Shown: positions 23,001 through 35,984, numbered from the stretch's first letter. The stretch is DNA of 64,000 nt from Anodontia alba (GCA_964016985.1 OZ024827.1:59354181-59418180); one strand, 5' to 3'. The notes: generated from the sequence alone by a model not told the origin. Made by a program: numbers and translations.

Positions 23001-23660
23001 TTCCTCGAGTGCAGGCACTTGCAATGTGTAGTTGACGTTATGTTTTCCTTGAGTAGAGGCATTGTAATGTGTAATCAGAACATACAATGTATGTTTGCCT
23101 CGAATTCAGGCACTTCTAATGAGTAGTCACAATAATTGTTTTCCTCGAGTAAAGATACTTAAAATATGTAATCACATCATATATCTTCCGTGCGTATAGG
23201 CGCTTCTAATGAGTAGCCACAACATATATTTTCTTCGAGTAGAGTCACTGCTAATGAGTAGCCACAACATGTTTTTCTCGAGTAGAGTTATTTCTAATGA
23301 GTAGCCACAACATGTTTTTCTCGAGTAGAGTTATTTCTAATGAGTAGCCACAACATATGTTTTCCTCGATTGGAGGCACTTCAAATGAGTAGTCGCAACA
23401 ATTGCTTTCCTTTAGGATCGTCTAATGAGAAGCCCCAAAATATGTTTCCCTCGAGTATAGGCACTTCTTATGTGTGGTCACAACATATGTTTTCCTCGAG
23501 TATAGGCACTTCTAATGTGTAGTCGCAACGGATGTTTTTCTTGAGTGGAGGCACTTCTAGGGTTTTCTCGAGTTGAAGCATTCAAATGAGTACCCACAAT
23601 AGGTCCCTCCAATAATCAATACTTCTAATGAATACCTATAACAAAGGTTTCCCTTGAATA
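20010..23660. repeat. 45-bp minisatellite array (3.65 kb)
   Basis: The unit is CACTTCTAATGTGTAGTCAC, AACATATGTTTTCCTCGAGT, AGAGG (45 bp), with about 80 copies and variants (TGAGTAGCCACAAC is an alternative). Each typical unit carries two palindromic hexamers, CATATG and CTCGAG. Units at about 20348-20482 are identical tandem copies. The long minus-strand frames (for example 21703-22206 and 22827-23087) are open because 45 is divisible by three, and should not be called genes. Confidence 0.92.
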
Positions 23661-24393
23661 AAGGCACTTCTTATGTGTACCCACTACCCACAACATAACT
23701 GTCTTGCAAAAGATAGACAAAATATATCAACAGCTTTTGGTTGAATACAAGCTCGTTATCTAGATCAATGGCTTAGGAATATATATTTAATATAGTTTGA
23801 TTTTATTATGAAAGAATAGTAACAGCAAAAACAACATTCCGTAAAACATATACTGCATATACATGTGAACTGGCAGTTGTCTCAACACATCACATTGTAT
23901 AGTTCTTAAGGGCAATGGATACATTTGAGCCAGCACACGACAAAAGCTACAATAAGACATGTGTAACTAGCAAAGACTCAGATCAGCCTGTACCAGCACC
24001 CAGTATGGCAAGGGTTCTCGTTTAGCCCTCTTCGGATAACCTGGATGCTGTGGAAGGAAAATGTTATTTTTACAAGGAGGACAACTTTTCTTACTTACTC
24101 TTTGCTTTTCTGTGCACTGTATTCCTTCTGATTTGGGTCTATACTAAAGGAAAGAATTTACTGACAAGGAGATCAAATTCTTTCTTTTAGATTAGATGCC
24201 TATTAAGAAAGGAGTCAAAACAATTGTGAAAGAGTTTCCTCCCCTGAACGTGCATACATTCTACTTCAATCGTCGACAAGAAGGAGCCGTATACTGTGTA
24301 ATAAAATCATAAACTTAATGTTATTCATGTTCTTACCTTGTTCGATGATAAAACCCAAGAGTAAGCATAAAATCCTTGTTTTTAGTATATTTT

Positions 24394-24671
24394 CATTACG
24401 AAAACACGCCTATTCAAATAAACTGAAAATTTTATCACCAAAAAATGAAAATTTTCAGATAAAAAATTCAGATATTTTTCAAATTTTGGCTCAAAACATA
24501 GATTGTGAGTACTCGTTAGAACCGCCTCAACGAGGCGGTTCTAATGAGTACCCACAATCCATGTTTTTGAGCAGAAATAAGAAAAATAATGTATACCCTG
24601 TAAACCCCAGTTTTACTATATAAAAGTGGGGTTTAAGGGGACCGAAATTATATAGGCATGTTTTCGTGATG
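24394..24671. mobile_element. Hairpin MITE (CATYACGAAAACA ends), copy 1
   Basis: The ends CATTACGAAAACACGCCTAT (24394-24413) and ATAGGCATGTTTTCGTGATG (24652-24671) are imperfect TIRs. In the middle (about 24489-24574) is a palindrome with roughly 40-bp arms. It is made of ATAGATTGTGAGTACTCGTT, AGAACCGCCTC, a small loop, and the reverse. A second, inverted copy at 63.7-63.9 kb is collinear along the entire length at roughly 90% by eye. Confidence 0.78.
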
Positions 24672-24679
24672 GTAGCACA

Positions 24680-26210
24680 TTCTGTGCATTACAATACCGC
24701 AGAAATACTTAACAACTTGTCCCGATCTTAGCTGATTTATTCTTTCAAGTACTTACCCTTTACACATCAATTTATAACAAAACAAAGTGGTTCAACATAT
24801 GCAACTCTGCCTATACGGCTTGGCGTTTGTCGCATACCTCTGTGGTAACATTTAGCAGTCTCTAAATCAGCAGATGAATTCTAACTGATGATATATTCTT
24901 ATTTTACCCAGAAAAAGGGTCCTCACTTTTCATCTAAATTTCTCCTCAGGAGACCATTGCAAGGAAAGTCAAATCTTCTTCTAGAAAAAGATACGAAATT
25001 TTCAAAACAGGCTGAACACTTTACCAGGCACGTATCAGTTCAACAAGAAACTCATCTGAATACGTTCCGAACCGTATATAAAGAATATTTGAGGGTATAT
25101 GTCATCATGAAGTCCAGACAAGCTCGTACATATACACAGTCTGATCACTGCAAGATTCTATATAACCCCAGAGTTTTCCAGGTGGTGATTTTTGTGGTAG
25201 GTATTCAAGCAAACGTGCGCCTTCAATACTCACGAGTACGTATGGACCCACTTTTTATATCTATCTTTCTGCGTGTCCGTCTGTCTATATATCTATCTGT
25301 ATGTCAGTCTGTTTATCCGTCTGTCTAGCTATCTAATGTCTGAAGAAAATCTACTTTTCTACAAAACTCCCCCGCCAATCAGAGATACTTAGCACATCTA
25401 TAAACCATGAATATAGAATAAGAGCATTACTATTACGGTTTAGTTTCTTGCCAAAAACATAATAATGCCACTGTCATTATCTTAATCCAAAGTACAAAAA
25501 CAGGGCCAAAACGTGAAATGAGAGAGCCAAATGTTACAATGAAAAATAGATAACACTTAACGGAGACAGGTACAGCACAGCCTGATCAGGGTCTACACTG
25601 GTAGCTAACATAGAATGTAAACATTCTTTTAGGGAATAGTGTAGACCCTTATAGGACTGCACGGATATGCAGACTTATCTTGGTCTAATCTAGTCGCATA
25701 TGTTATAAGGTCGTTGTATAGCAATAATGATCCTGGATGCGGTCAGTGAGGGCTCTGATCAGAATGGGTGTACAGGCTAATCTGAACATTTTAGTTGCCT
25801 CAGAGACCTTTTCTCATGATATGGTTGAGTTAGTTATAAGGTACCATAATAACTTGTACAGGCATGCATCTGATGGTCATCATATGGCATTATATATGTC
25901 TCGTATGTCAGCCAACTGTACAAAACTAACTGTTGCAGTAATAAACTTGAATGTCAGAGTGAAGAAAACTTACATTCTACAATGCCAAAGTAAAATCAGT
26001 TTTTGTGTTTTACGCGGCAATTAAAATGTCAGATTTGACATTATTTTGACTATAGCATTTACATCAAAATATGATGTAAACAAATATCGTCTATAGGACT
26101 GTCATTATGCTTTATTTGTGTGTACAGTTGCATTTCATGTTGCTCAAGTATGTATGATCTTTGAGGTAAATTTTGAAAACCCTGTGTTTTCTTGTTCCTG
26201 TGAAGAGGAG
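24680..26210. other. No recognisable gene
   Basis: Contains open frames of 146 codons (24888-25328) and 95 codons (25737-26024). Neither resembles a protein family I know. The first ends in a TCTG/TCTA simple repeat, and both overlap or neighbour repeat pieces (25570-25710). Hypothetical exons cannot be excluded without transcript data. Confidence 0.4.
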
Positions 26211-26211
26211 T

Positions 26212-26214
<3 letters not shown>

Positions 26215-26253
<39 letters not shown>

Positions 26254-26340
26254 TGGGGGGGGGGGCGGGGGCGGGGGGGGGTGGGGGGGCGGGAGTGTGT
26301 GTGGTGTGTGTGTGGGGGGGGGGGGGAGGGGGGTTGGAGT
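26215..26340 (+). repeat. (GT)n followed by G-rich tract
   Basis: About 18 GT units (26215-26251) are followed by multiple runs of six or more G separated by C, T or A. The sequence could form G-quadruplexes on this strand. Frames translating to Cys/Val/Gly or His/Thr/Pro runs are artefacts. Confidence 0.85.
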
Positions 26341-26394
26341 GTCTTCCTATGTATGGCATAGTATGGATGTGCGTTCCGAATGGGCCCCTTTTTC

Positions 26395-26720
26395 AGCGCT
26401 TCCAGGTATATGATTGGCCCCTTTTTTTCAACAAAAAGTATATGAATGACCCGATTTTTCTGGATTCCTTTGTGAAAGGCCCCACTTTTCTGATATCCTG
26501 GTATATGCACGTATTTTTTGCGCAGATATTTTTGAGGTTGCTTGTTCTCTTGGTATTCAATGAATTGACTGCGATATTTGTCTAACTACCACCAATAAAT
26601 GGGTACAAAAAATCAAAGAACAGTATATGAATAGGTCAACATTTCGGATGATCAAGTATATGAACGGGTCCGTTTTTTCAAAGGCTAGGTATATGAATGG
26701 GGTAGGTTTTGAAATACTGG
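26395..26720 (+). repeat. Degenerate short tandem repeat, GTATATGAATGGG-type
   Basis: GGTATATGATTGGCCCCTTT, AGTATATGAATGACCCGATT, GGTATATGCACG, AGTATATGAATAGGTCAACA, AGTATATGAACGGGTCCGTT and GGTATATGAATGGGGTAGGT recur at irregular 35-50 bp intervals. This is an old tandem array with no coding sense. Confidence 0.6.
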
Positions 26721-26739
26721 CTCGCACACCCGTACCACA

Positions 26740-29640
26740 ATTACCCCCAAGTTACCCCCCCTCCCCCAAAAGAGAGAGGAGTATGTCCCCCCCACCCCAC
26801 CCACCCCACTCCTAGAATTCTGTTTAGCGGTAAATACAGCCAAACCAAAGCTTAGTTGAGAAGAAAACAGATGTATTGTAAAAGATAAATATTATTCTGT
26901 GTTCAAAGTACGCTTCTGTGGGATCCATGTGTTGACTCGGTCATATATATAACAAGTTTGTCCGATTTTGCCACACATGTGTAATGCAGTCGGTCGAATG
27001 CGACAATTGAATGTTGGCAATAATATTTAAGTTTTTTGTTTTGTTTTGTTTTCTCATTAAACTGTCTAGGACAAACTTTTATTAGTCTATAGAAAAAGAC
27101 AGAGCCGCCGACATATCCAGAAAGGTAAACTGCTGTAACATTCAGCAGTTTTGTTGTAGACTGATTGAAAGTTTCATATTGTAGAATTTCCGCAGATTTT
27201 TCTAAACCCGTGATCGACTACCGCTTTCTCTTTTCAGGTATATACTATTTATAAACATTCCTTTAACCTTGGCTTTAATTACATGAACAGTGTAGATTTG
27301 CAGTTTCATTTAGTTATGTTTTTCCTTCATACTCTTCAAGGAAAACATATGCCCTTAATAATCATCTTAGACAATCCTACTGTTATTCAAGAATGTGAAT
27401 TTCGAAGAAGAAATAAAGAGAAACTATACATAGTGTATCTCTAAACCGCACATTTTATCTCGTTTTTTTTTTTTTTTTTTTTTTTTGTTTTTTTTGTTTT
27501 TTTTTGTTTTGTTTTTTCGTTTCTTTGGAGGGGATGGGGGAGGATTTCTGGCAATTTCTGAGATACAGAGAGGCTATGCTATTCGAAGCACTTTCAGACA
27601 ACAAACATCTATTTCCAGAGTAAAGTACGAATTTGTCAAACTGGAAATATACTTGAGATGTTGGCGCTTATCTCCCTCTACAACTTCTATCTAAGAAAGT
27701 TTTTGTAAAAAAAAAGTGTTCAATAAAAAAGATTTAAAAAATATCGCAAACATCAATATGAAACAGATAAAAAAACTTCTTAGTGCCCCTAGAAGGTTTT
27801 TATCAGTAAAATTCTAAATAGTTGTATATCGATTAAACACGAATGCTATCCTTGTATTAGTCTGGGATCTGTGCGACTCCGAAACTGGCTTCATAGTACT
27901 CACCATATAACAGCAGTTTCTGTTTATTTTCGAATAGAGACATTATAATTGCGCTTGTTTCGGCCGGTTGCCAGGTCTAATTCAGGAGCATAACTACACA
28001 GTGAGACAATTTTAAAACACACTATTATAGCTTGAAAAAAGTTTCCATATTACTGTTTAGTCACTAGTTTTGATGCTTTATGCTAAAGTCACAAATGTGA
28101 CTTTCTAAGCATGAAAACACATTTTGCAGCACATATTCTAGTTAAATGCAGGCTGTAATTATATATAGTAGCAGACAAACTGCCATTTGTATTGCTGAGG
28201 TGTTAAATAATTTGGATAATTTTGAGTAACTACCTGAAATGCAAATTTATCGGGCATATATACAAGTATCTGAAATAATTAAGGAACGATTTTGAGTTGA
28301 CTGTAAACTTTATGACAGCTTCTCAGAGCTTGTAAAAACAATGTATGATTTTAGTATATTTGTCACAAACATGCAATCGAATTTATCTCTGCTTTTTTCT
28401 TTAAAGCAATAGTAGGTATGAACCCTATGTGACTATTTCCTTATAGAATATTGTATTGGAAATGTAAACAACTGCATCATGTATAATAACAAGGGACGGA
28501 ATGATTCGCCTTGCCAGAGACCAACATATAAGATCCGGGCAATACAAAATATTGCAGCAAGTCGAATTTTGAGTTCAGTCATTTACTCATTTTTATGGAG
28601 CACTTTTATTCGCTTCTGTCACTAAAATAAGTCATTTACTCATTGTTATTGAACCGTCTTGCTCAATAGTTTTCTATTTTAAATGGAGTCACTGCAGCTA
28701 TGTTACCTTCTATAACAGTGAATAAATAAATTCACTATACTACTTGATAAATGTACCTTTATTAACTGCTTTGAAACGTTTGGATATAATTTTAACATTT
28801 TTCCGCCCGTTTATCTGTCGTTGGTATAAACCTTCTGTCCCCCGTAGATCCAAATAGATATTAAAAGATTTCTGAAATATTCCCAGAGTTAGGATACAGT
28901 GTTAATATAAGGTGACAACACTGCTTCACATGACCAATATGTTTTCTGCATGGCCCATCTTCATAAGTATAGCTCTCGACATTAATTCTGTGCCCTGGTC
29001 TTATAGACTAATTGAAACAAAATGTCTTTGTCTTATTCATTCAATGCTGATTCGGAAAGGGTAATCAGATTTAATTAAAATACACATATTATGATAATGT
29101 ACCGAAGTGCAATAAATAAATAAGATAGTCTTGTGATGCAATATTTCTAGAAATTATAGCCCTGTACACAAACTCCATGTCCGGAACACACCATTTAAAC
29201 ATTTCGAAGATGTTTATACAATTTGGTGGGATTAAATATATTAGGATATCGATATGTCGCAAGTAAAAATGTGTCACTTGATGCGATAATTCCAGTGTTC
29301 GTACTATTGATAGAAAATCTGAGTTTACTATTGACTAAGCGCTAAACATTTACTGCGATACGCTAAGTACTACCACAATGATATTTAAATGAGCTGAGCC
29401 TAGCAATATGGGACCCAGTCTGTATAGATAATCTTAATTTTTGATGGATGTGGTCAGATAGGCTATGTATAATAACTCAAGTTCAGTTATGGAGTGCATA
29501 AACTTTGATGACCCCTAACAGTTTAACTGTTGAACGATCTTTTTTCTGTTGCAGTTTCTACTTGTTCTGTGCATTCTATTTTCTTCCGAATGTTGTCGTT
29601 TGTGTCATTCTAATTTATTCAATGTTTTGGAAGGGCTGTG
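26740..29640. other. No recognisable gene (about 2.9 kb)
   Basis: AT-rich sequence with T/TG homopolymer runs at about 27463-27516 and a small AAACTGCTG...CAGCAGTTT hairpin at 27126-27150. Frames are short and lack family similarity. Confidence 0.5.
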
Positions 29641-29649
29641 TTCCGTGAT

Positions 29650-30480
29650 TGTGGCCTTTCCTGGGTATCCACATTCTTTTTATTTTATCTAATATTAGAA
29701 ACGGAAATCCCGAAATAAAAGGAAGCAAGAGTTGCCTTCTTCAAATAACACAACTCAGCCCGTCCAAAATAACATCAAAATATACCAGGGGTTATGGAAG
29801 GACAACGATCCACGACCAAATATTAGGGGATATATACAAACGAAAAAGGAAGTGAGAGCTGTCATTCCTTTGTGCGACCCATCTACTTGATTCAGCCTAC
29901 GTTTCTATCACGTACCATCAAACATAGGAATTATAGAGCACAAAACTCATGACGAAATATTCGAAGCGAGTTTTTTTTTTGTTTTTGTTTAGAATAAACA
30001 ATTTCTGACGACTCAGTCTACATTTCTACAAAATATCATCAAATATATACAGCAGCAGAGGACTTATGGAGCTAATAAGGTTTACTGATAAAAAATTTTG
30101 AATGGAGATAATCCAAATTAAGGAAGAGAGAAGTGTCTTTTATTAACGCGACGCGCCAACATGAGCGAGTACACATTCTACCATTTCCACCGAATGTTGT
30201 CAGAATATATCTAGGGGTGTTGGGAGTTATGGGGTTTAAGGGCTAATTATTGAAGGGGGGATAATAAAAACGCAAACAAGAGATGTCATTTCTTAATGCG
30301 ACATGCCTACTTGACACAAAAAAATATTTCTATCAATTATCTTCAAAATATATCTGAAGGCATATGAGATAAGGAGCTAACAAAGTCAAGTTTTCGGAAT
30401 GACGGACGTACGGCCGGAGAAAACGAACGAACTCATTTCAATAGTCTCCTTCTACAAACGTAGGGAAACATTATTGGATT
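29650..30480 (+). repeat. Degenerate pearl-like tandem repeat with terminal hairpin
   Basis: About four diverged units share GAGAgcTGTCATTcCTTtgT, CGACcCatCTACTTGA and ATCAAAATATAcCaGGGGTT. At the end come GGACGTACGGCCGGAGAAAA and TAGTCTCCTTCTACAAACGT, with AGGGAAACATTA (30446-30475). Homology is faint but the layout parallels the 4.39-kb element. The small ORF 29649-29855 lies in it. Confidence 0.5.
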
Positions 30481-31354
30481 GTCGTATCAAAAAACAAACG
30501 AAAATGTGCTTCAAATCAAGATTTTAGTATCTGTATGACGGCTCAGCCGTGTATTTTATAAATGCTATTGTTTAAAAGCGTTATCGTTACAGCTGTAAAT
30601 ATGTATGTGCATATTATATAAGCGAATTCACAACAGTTCCATCTGCATATCAATACATGTCATTAGACAATAGTATCGAACAAAAAGATCAGTTAAAGAC
30701 GATTACATTTGATTCATATGAAAAATCAGTTACGACGATCAGGTTGGATTCATACGTCAATTTCCCAAACCAAATGTACCAAACCCTAATTATTGACCCT
30801 GCACGGTCATTAGAAGGTAGCTTTGAACTAATATTATATATGAACTTTGAACTAATATAATAGGTGATAAAGAGATCATACCCCCATACGTCATTCATAT
30901 TTGTTAGAATTTATGTTTACTTGGAGGTAAATTAGAACAACTGACTTTACCCATATTATGAAACTCTAAAGATATAGAAAATGCCACTTGATTCCATGGC
31001 AAAATCTGTCTACCGTAGAAAATACACGTTTGGATTCCAGTGCTGCTGAAGACATTTCAGTATGCTAGAATACATTTAAGAGTAATAGAAGACATTAAAA
31101 TTGAATAGAAATAAATAATTCAGGCAATAAAAATAGCATGCGTGAAAACAATCTAACGAAATATTGATAATGTGACGTCATACATCGGACCCCCTTCACA
31201 GACTTGTGCCTTCGAGTTTAAACTGGCATCAGTCAGAAACGCTGAAAATTACTGTTATATGCTGAGAACTACGAAAACGAAATTTAGAGGAATACAGATT
31301 TGGGACCCCAGCCTGTTATTCTCGTATTCCTCCAGATATCGATGAAGACCGTAT

Positions 31355-32592
31355 CCATTATACATAGTAAAAGAAGACGAACGTATTTGTTAAACACCGA
31401 TGAAGATGACAAACATATATATTACACAACGATGAAAAAGACAAACGTATTTGCTACACAGTGATGAAGAAGACGAACGTTTTTGTCACAAACCGATGAA
31501 GAAGACGAACGTATTTATTACAAACCGACAAAGAACACAAACGTATTTGTTACACATCGAAGTCGAAAACGAACGTATTTATTAAACACCGATGAAGAAG
31601 ACGAATGTATTTGTTACATACCGATGAAGAACACAAACGTATTTGTTACACATCGATGAAGAAGACGAATGTGAATGTATTTGCCACACACTTAAGCAGA
31701 AGACGAACATATTTGTGACAATCCGAAGAAGAACATGAACGTATTTGTTACATACCGATGAAGAACACAAACATATTTGTTACACACCGATGAAGAAGAC
31801 GAACGTATTAGTCACAAACCGATGAAGAAGACGAACGTATTTGTTACAAACCGAAGAATAACACGAACGTATATGTTACCCACCGAAGAAGAAATCACCG
31901 ATGAAGAAGACGAATGTATTTGTTACATACCGATGAAGAACACAAACGTATTTGTTATGCATCGATGAAGAAGACGAAAGTATTTATTACACATCGATAA
32001 AGAAGACGAATGTGAATGTATTTGCCACACACTAAAGCAGAAGACGAACATATTTGTGACAATCCGAAGAAGAACATGAACGTATTTGTTACACACCGAT
32101 GCTGAATACGAACGTATTTGTTACACACTGATAAAGAAGACGAACGTATTTGCTACATTCCGAAGAAGAAGACAAACGTATTTGTTACATATCGAAGAAG
32201 AAGACGACGAACGTATTTGTTACACACTGATTCACACCGAAGAAGAAGACGAACGTATTTGTTACGAATATGTTAGCTACTAATGAACACGACGAACGTA
32301 ATGAATTAGTCACACACCGAAAAAAAAAGAAGACGAACGTATTTGTCACAAACTGATGAGGAAAACGAATATATTTGTAACACACCGATAAAGTCGACTA
32401 ACATATTTATGTTACACACTGATGATGACAACGAACGTATTTGTCACACACCGATAGCGCAGACGAACGTAGTTGTCACATACATGAAGACGACGAATGT
32501 GCGGACTTATTTGTCACACACAGATGAAGACGACGAACATATTTGTCACACACAGATTAAGAGACGAACATATTTGTCACAAACCGATATCC
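31355..32592. repeat. 32-bp minisatellite array (1.24 kb)
   Basis: The unit is CGATGAAGAAGACGAACGTA followed by TTTGTTACACAC (32 bp; starts at 31494, 31526, 31558 and 31590). Common substitutions are GAACACAAACG for GAAGACGAACG. A longer block (about 31592-31760) is echoed at about 31900-32080, suggesting higher-order duplication. Short frames on both strands are repeat artefacts. Confidence 0.9.
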
Positions 32593-32843
32593 TTATCCGC
32601 ACCGACCTGCATTTTCAAACGTGTTAAATTAATTAGCACGTTCCTCTTATGGAGGATGAAGTGTTTCTGCATGCTTCATCTATATAATAGTTTGAAACGC
32701 AACAAGGTATAGCAACAAGATAGTTTGACGCCTCATAACAAAGGTCTTTTCCACGAGGCCCAAGAATACCAACTTAATGACAATTTGATAAGGACTAATT
32801 ACGAGGTACATTTTAATACATGTAGTTCTTTCAAAGTGATTGA

Positions 32844-32997
32844 CTTGTACTTTTCACTTAACCGTTTTCCCAGAACGCTACAAGCAGTTCGTCTTAAATG
32901 ACTGCAACACGTAGCTAACTGACTTCTTGTACTTTTCACTTAACCGTTTTCCCAGAACGCTACAAGCAGTTCGTCTTAAATGACTGCGACACGTAGC
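32844..32997 (+). repeat. 82-bp tandem duplication
   Basis: CTTGTACTTTTCACTTAACC to ACACGTAGC occurs at 32844 and again 82 bp later at 32926. The shared 70 or so bases differ at a single position (CAACACG / CGACACG). This is a recent duplication just after the 32-bp array. Confidence 0.9.
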
Positions 32998-33472
32998 AAA
33001 TGCGCTTTCGACGGTCCTCTACTTTGACAGTTCTGTGAATTTATGACATTCTTTTCAAGCCAACTTATTAGTCCCTCGAATGTTTTTAGTTCAATTCTCC
33101 ATTGCCTCCCAAAGTCAAATGTTACAGTACAGCAATATTTGCCCTATCCTATCAACAAGGGCATCATCAACACATAACGTTGATGTTTACTTCATCAGCA
33201 ATACAGGGCAGCTGCTGTACATTTATCTGATACATGTACCACAATTCTTTGTTCGTTTTTGTCCCTAATATTACTGGAACACGCCCATGTAAAATGTTTA
33301 CTTCTTAGTCATAGCTCTAGATAAGTCATTTTAACCCACAACATCATTTTTGGGTAATCATTAGAGGCGCTTGCTTTAAAACCGCCCCTGAGAGACGCTG
33401 CAAACAATACCGACAACGTATGCTGTTTTATTTTTTTCTTTCCTTTTTTTTTTTTTTTTTTTCTTTTCGTGC

Positions 33473-33672
33473 CCGCTGGTTATTATCCATCTTATTCACT
33501 AGTCTTGATTTTATTGTTTTTAATTGTCAATGGAATTATGCTACGTTTCCTGTTACTTTATATCAGTAAGTATGTTTTTTATGATTCATTGTATATTTAT
33601 ATGTTGGCATGTCTTATTATGATCAGAAGAGCCCACTATGGAAATAAAACTATATTCTATTCTATTCTATTC
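33473..33672 (+). mobile_element. LINE-type 3' end with (TATTC)n tail
   Basis: AT-rich sequence ends in AGCCCACTATGGAAATAAAA followed by a pure pentanucleotide run, (TATTC/ATTCT)n, at 33652-33672. Short tandem tails of this kind, preceded by an AATAAA-like stretch, are typical of 3' ends of some LINE clades such as CR1/L2-like elements. No coding sequence precedes it, so this is a 5'-truncated copy. A T-rich run lies just upstream (about 33429-33465). Confidence 0.5.
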
Positions 33673-33679
33673 GTAGATG

Positions 33680-35090
33680 TTAACGTCAGGAACATCAAAA
33701 GCATAGATTTTATAGGTTGATCTTGGTCTTCATTATTCACATTTCTCTAAGACCCGTATTCTCATTGAAAGTGTCGCATGTTGTTTTTAACGGTTTACGA
33801 AGGCATACAAAGATAAAGCAACCGGCTTGTTTTGTGATGTATATATTTCACTTTGGTCAAGTGCATTAGCAAACACTCTGACGGATAAACAAATAATAAT
33901 TAAAGATAAGTTTGTTTGTACGGTTATTAATAATTTATTTTAAACAAACATATCCATTTCCGTCGGTCTGTTTCGTTAATACTGCTACACTTTACCGTCA
34001 AAAGATGGCAAATGCTTACAAGTTCAACTGAGGTTAAGCCCCCGAGGTCAAGTGAGTCCATGCAATCCACGGGTGAGAGACCTTTTATCCTTTGATATGA
34101 TGAACCTATATGAATGGCATTTTTAGACCGAGCTTATTTTCACTCAATATGCTAGAACAAATGAATGGCCGATTACTACATGTATTTAACAAAATTATTA
34201 CAACATACAGGCTTGATCAAACAGTATAGGGCCAGATCAGACATACACGAAAATAACTGGTGTCGAGGGTTCTTGGAACAGACATGCTAGTTTCGGCTAG
34301 TTTATTAGTGGTTCTCATAAAAATTATAGTAACCCCTAAATGGACTCACTGATCACTAGACTGCACTATAGTGAAGTACGAGGAGACGTTGTACGATCAC
34401 AACATGACACTAACACAAGCTATCTAAAAGGAATAGCAATGCACACACGCTTAAAATAGAAATAAGTAAAGTGCCATAGTTATCGGAGCCAGATTATCTA
34501 ATTTCGGCCAATTAGACCTCATCAGTGACCCTCATATAAAGATTCAGGTCAGTCTGTACAGCCACACATATTTATGTATCTTCATGGTCAGTAAGATCGA
34601 CTTCGAGGTATAGTGGAGACTCCGATCACAGGACTGATCTGAAACTTGGATCTTCGCCGGTACCACGGTGTTGCTTTTGCTGTGATCTGTTAAAACTATA
34701 CATAATGTATTGTATATGAGGAATGAAAAAACATTCGCTAGTATGTCATTTCCAAGAACTCTGTAAAACTAAACACTTGTTGTTTTATCAAAATATATTC
34801 ATTCGATGGTTCTGATTACATCCTATCATGTTATTTATCTAGAACTATACGCTTCTGCTGTAATCAAACTGAATATCAGACGTGATAGACAAATTGGTTC
34901 CTTATCGCCGATGATATGGGCGTAGACCCAGACCAGGTGCCGCAGTCAGTCATTATATTTGTCTGCCTATCGCGCTACTACATGTACCAAAATAGCCAAA
35001 AGTGAGGGTTTTAATATTTCTTAAGTATTTTTATTAAGAATCAAAACTGATCATGGGGGAATGGTCTGTTGAAGTTTATTAAATAATATA
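33680..35090. other. No recognisable gene
   Basis: A possible very degraded R-block (AAGTACGAGGAGACGTTGTA) at about 34375. Otherwise nothing. Confidence 0.45.
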
Positions 35091-35091
35091 A

Positions 35092-35340
35092 TTGAACCGG
35101 GGCACAACATTTCCCATAAAATTGCAGATGCGTAAAACGAAACCTCAGATTAGCATGCGCATCCACGCAGGATGATCAGAGTCGTCGCTGTCTGCCTGAA
35201 GAGGCTTTTGATCTTTGACAACCCACAGACTTTCCTGCGAAAACTCTTATTAGACTGCTGTGAAGGCTCTAATCAGCCTGCGCGCAGATGTGCAGACTGA
35301 TCTAAGTCTTCGCTCGGGATATACTCAATATATATGCAGA
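35092..35340. mobile_element. Foldback MITE, 'GATCAGCCTGCGC' family
   Basis: The left part has GAACCGGGGCACAACATTTC and CTCAGATTAGCATGCGCATC. The right part has CTAATCAGCCTGCGCGCAG, GACTGATCTAAGTCTTCGCT and an AT-rich end. It is a degraded copy of the family represented at 7.57 and 10.1 kb. Confidence 0.6.
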
Positions 35341-35984
35341 CTGGCGCTTACATAACACAAAGACTTCTCTAAATAGCGATGGATCTTAGTGTATTCAGAA
35401 TCAACAGAATGGTAATATTAGTGGAGAAAGTATGAGTTCACCTACGTATTATTTGGGCTGACGCAGTCTCTATGTACAGGCGTTCAATGTCAAATTCCAT
35501 GGCTGTCTTGAAAAGTGACAGTAACAACTACACTGTACACACAAACCTCCAGGTTGGTCTAAGTCATCAATGGTCCAATTAGGATGTACCTTGAGCTGGT
35601 CGCGACAAAAAAAAAGCTAAATTTGTACACAGATTTGTAACGGACAGGGCATGAGCTTTGTCGTGGTTCCACAAGTACAAAATCTCTTACGAATAAAAGG
35701 CAAAAGGACATTAGGAAGAAAATCTACCAAATTGTCGTAGCTGGAAAATGGCAAAATGTACGGTATGGTACATGCCCCCAGCAACGACTCAGATAAGCCT
35801 GAGTATCGGTACAGTCTCTAAAGAAAACCAATTATCTGAACTGCCGGCGAGTCTTATTTGCGTTTAAATGTTAGAAGGTACAATGGTCGCTACCTGGCTC
35901 AGTACTATTAGCCCCTACTTTGATAGAGCCCCGCCTGAGGAAATAGTGCCCTTAGGGCATAGGCGAACAGTGAAGGCCTAGGTC

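Noticed and set aside
20010..23660. Possible CRISPR array
   Set aside because: Units are contiguous 45-bp repeats without unique spacers, no cas genes exist, and the DNA is eukaryotic in character.
24888..25328. 146-codon candidate host gene
   Set aside because: No recognised domain, ends in simple TCTG repeats, and no splice or promoter support can be shown from sequence alone.
26112..26585. ORFs of 95-132 codons with His/Thr/Pro or Cys/Val/Gly runs
   Set aside because: They are produced by the GT/G-rich simple sequence.
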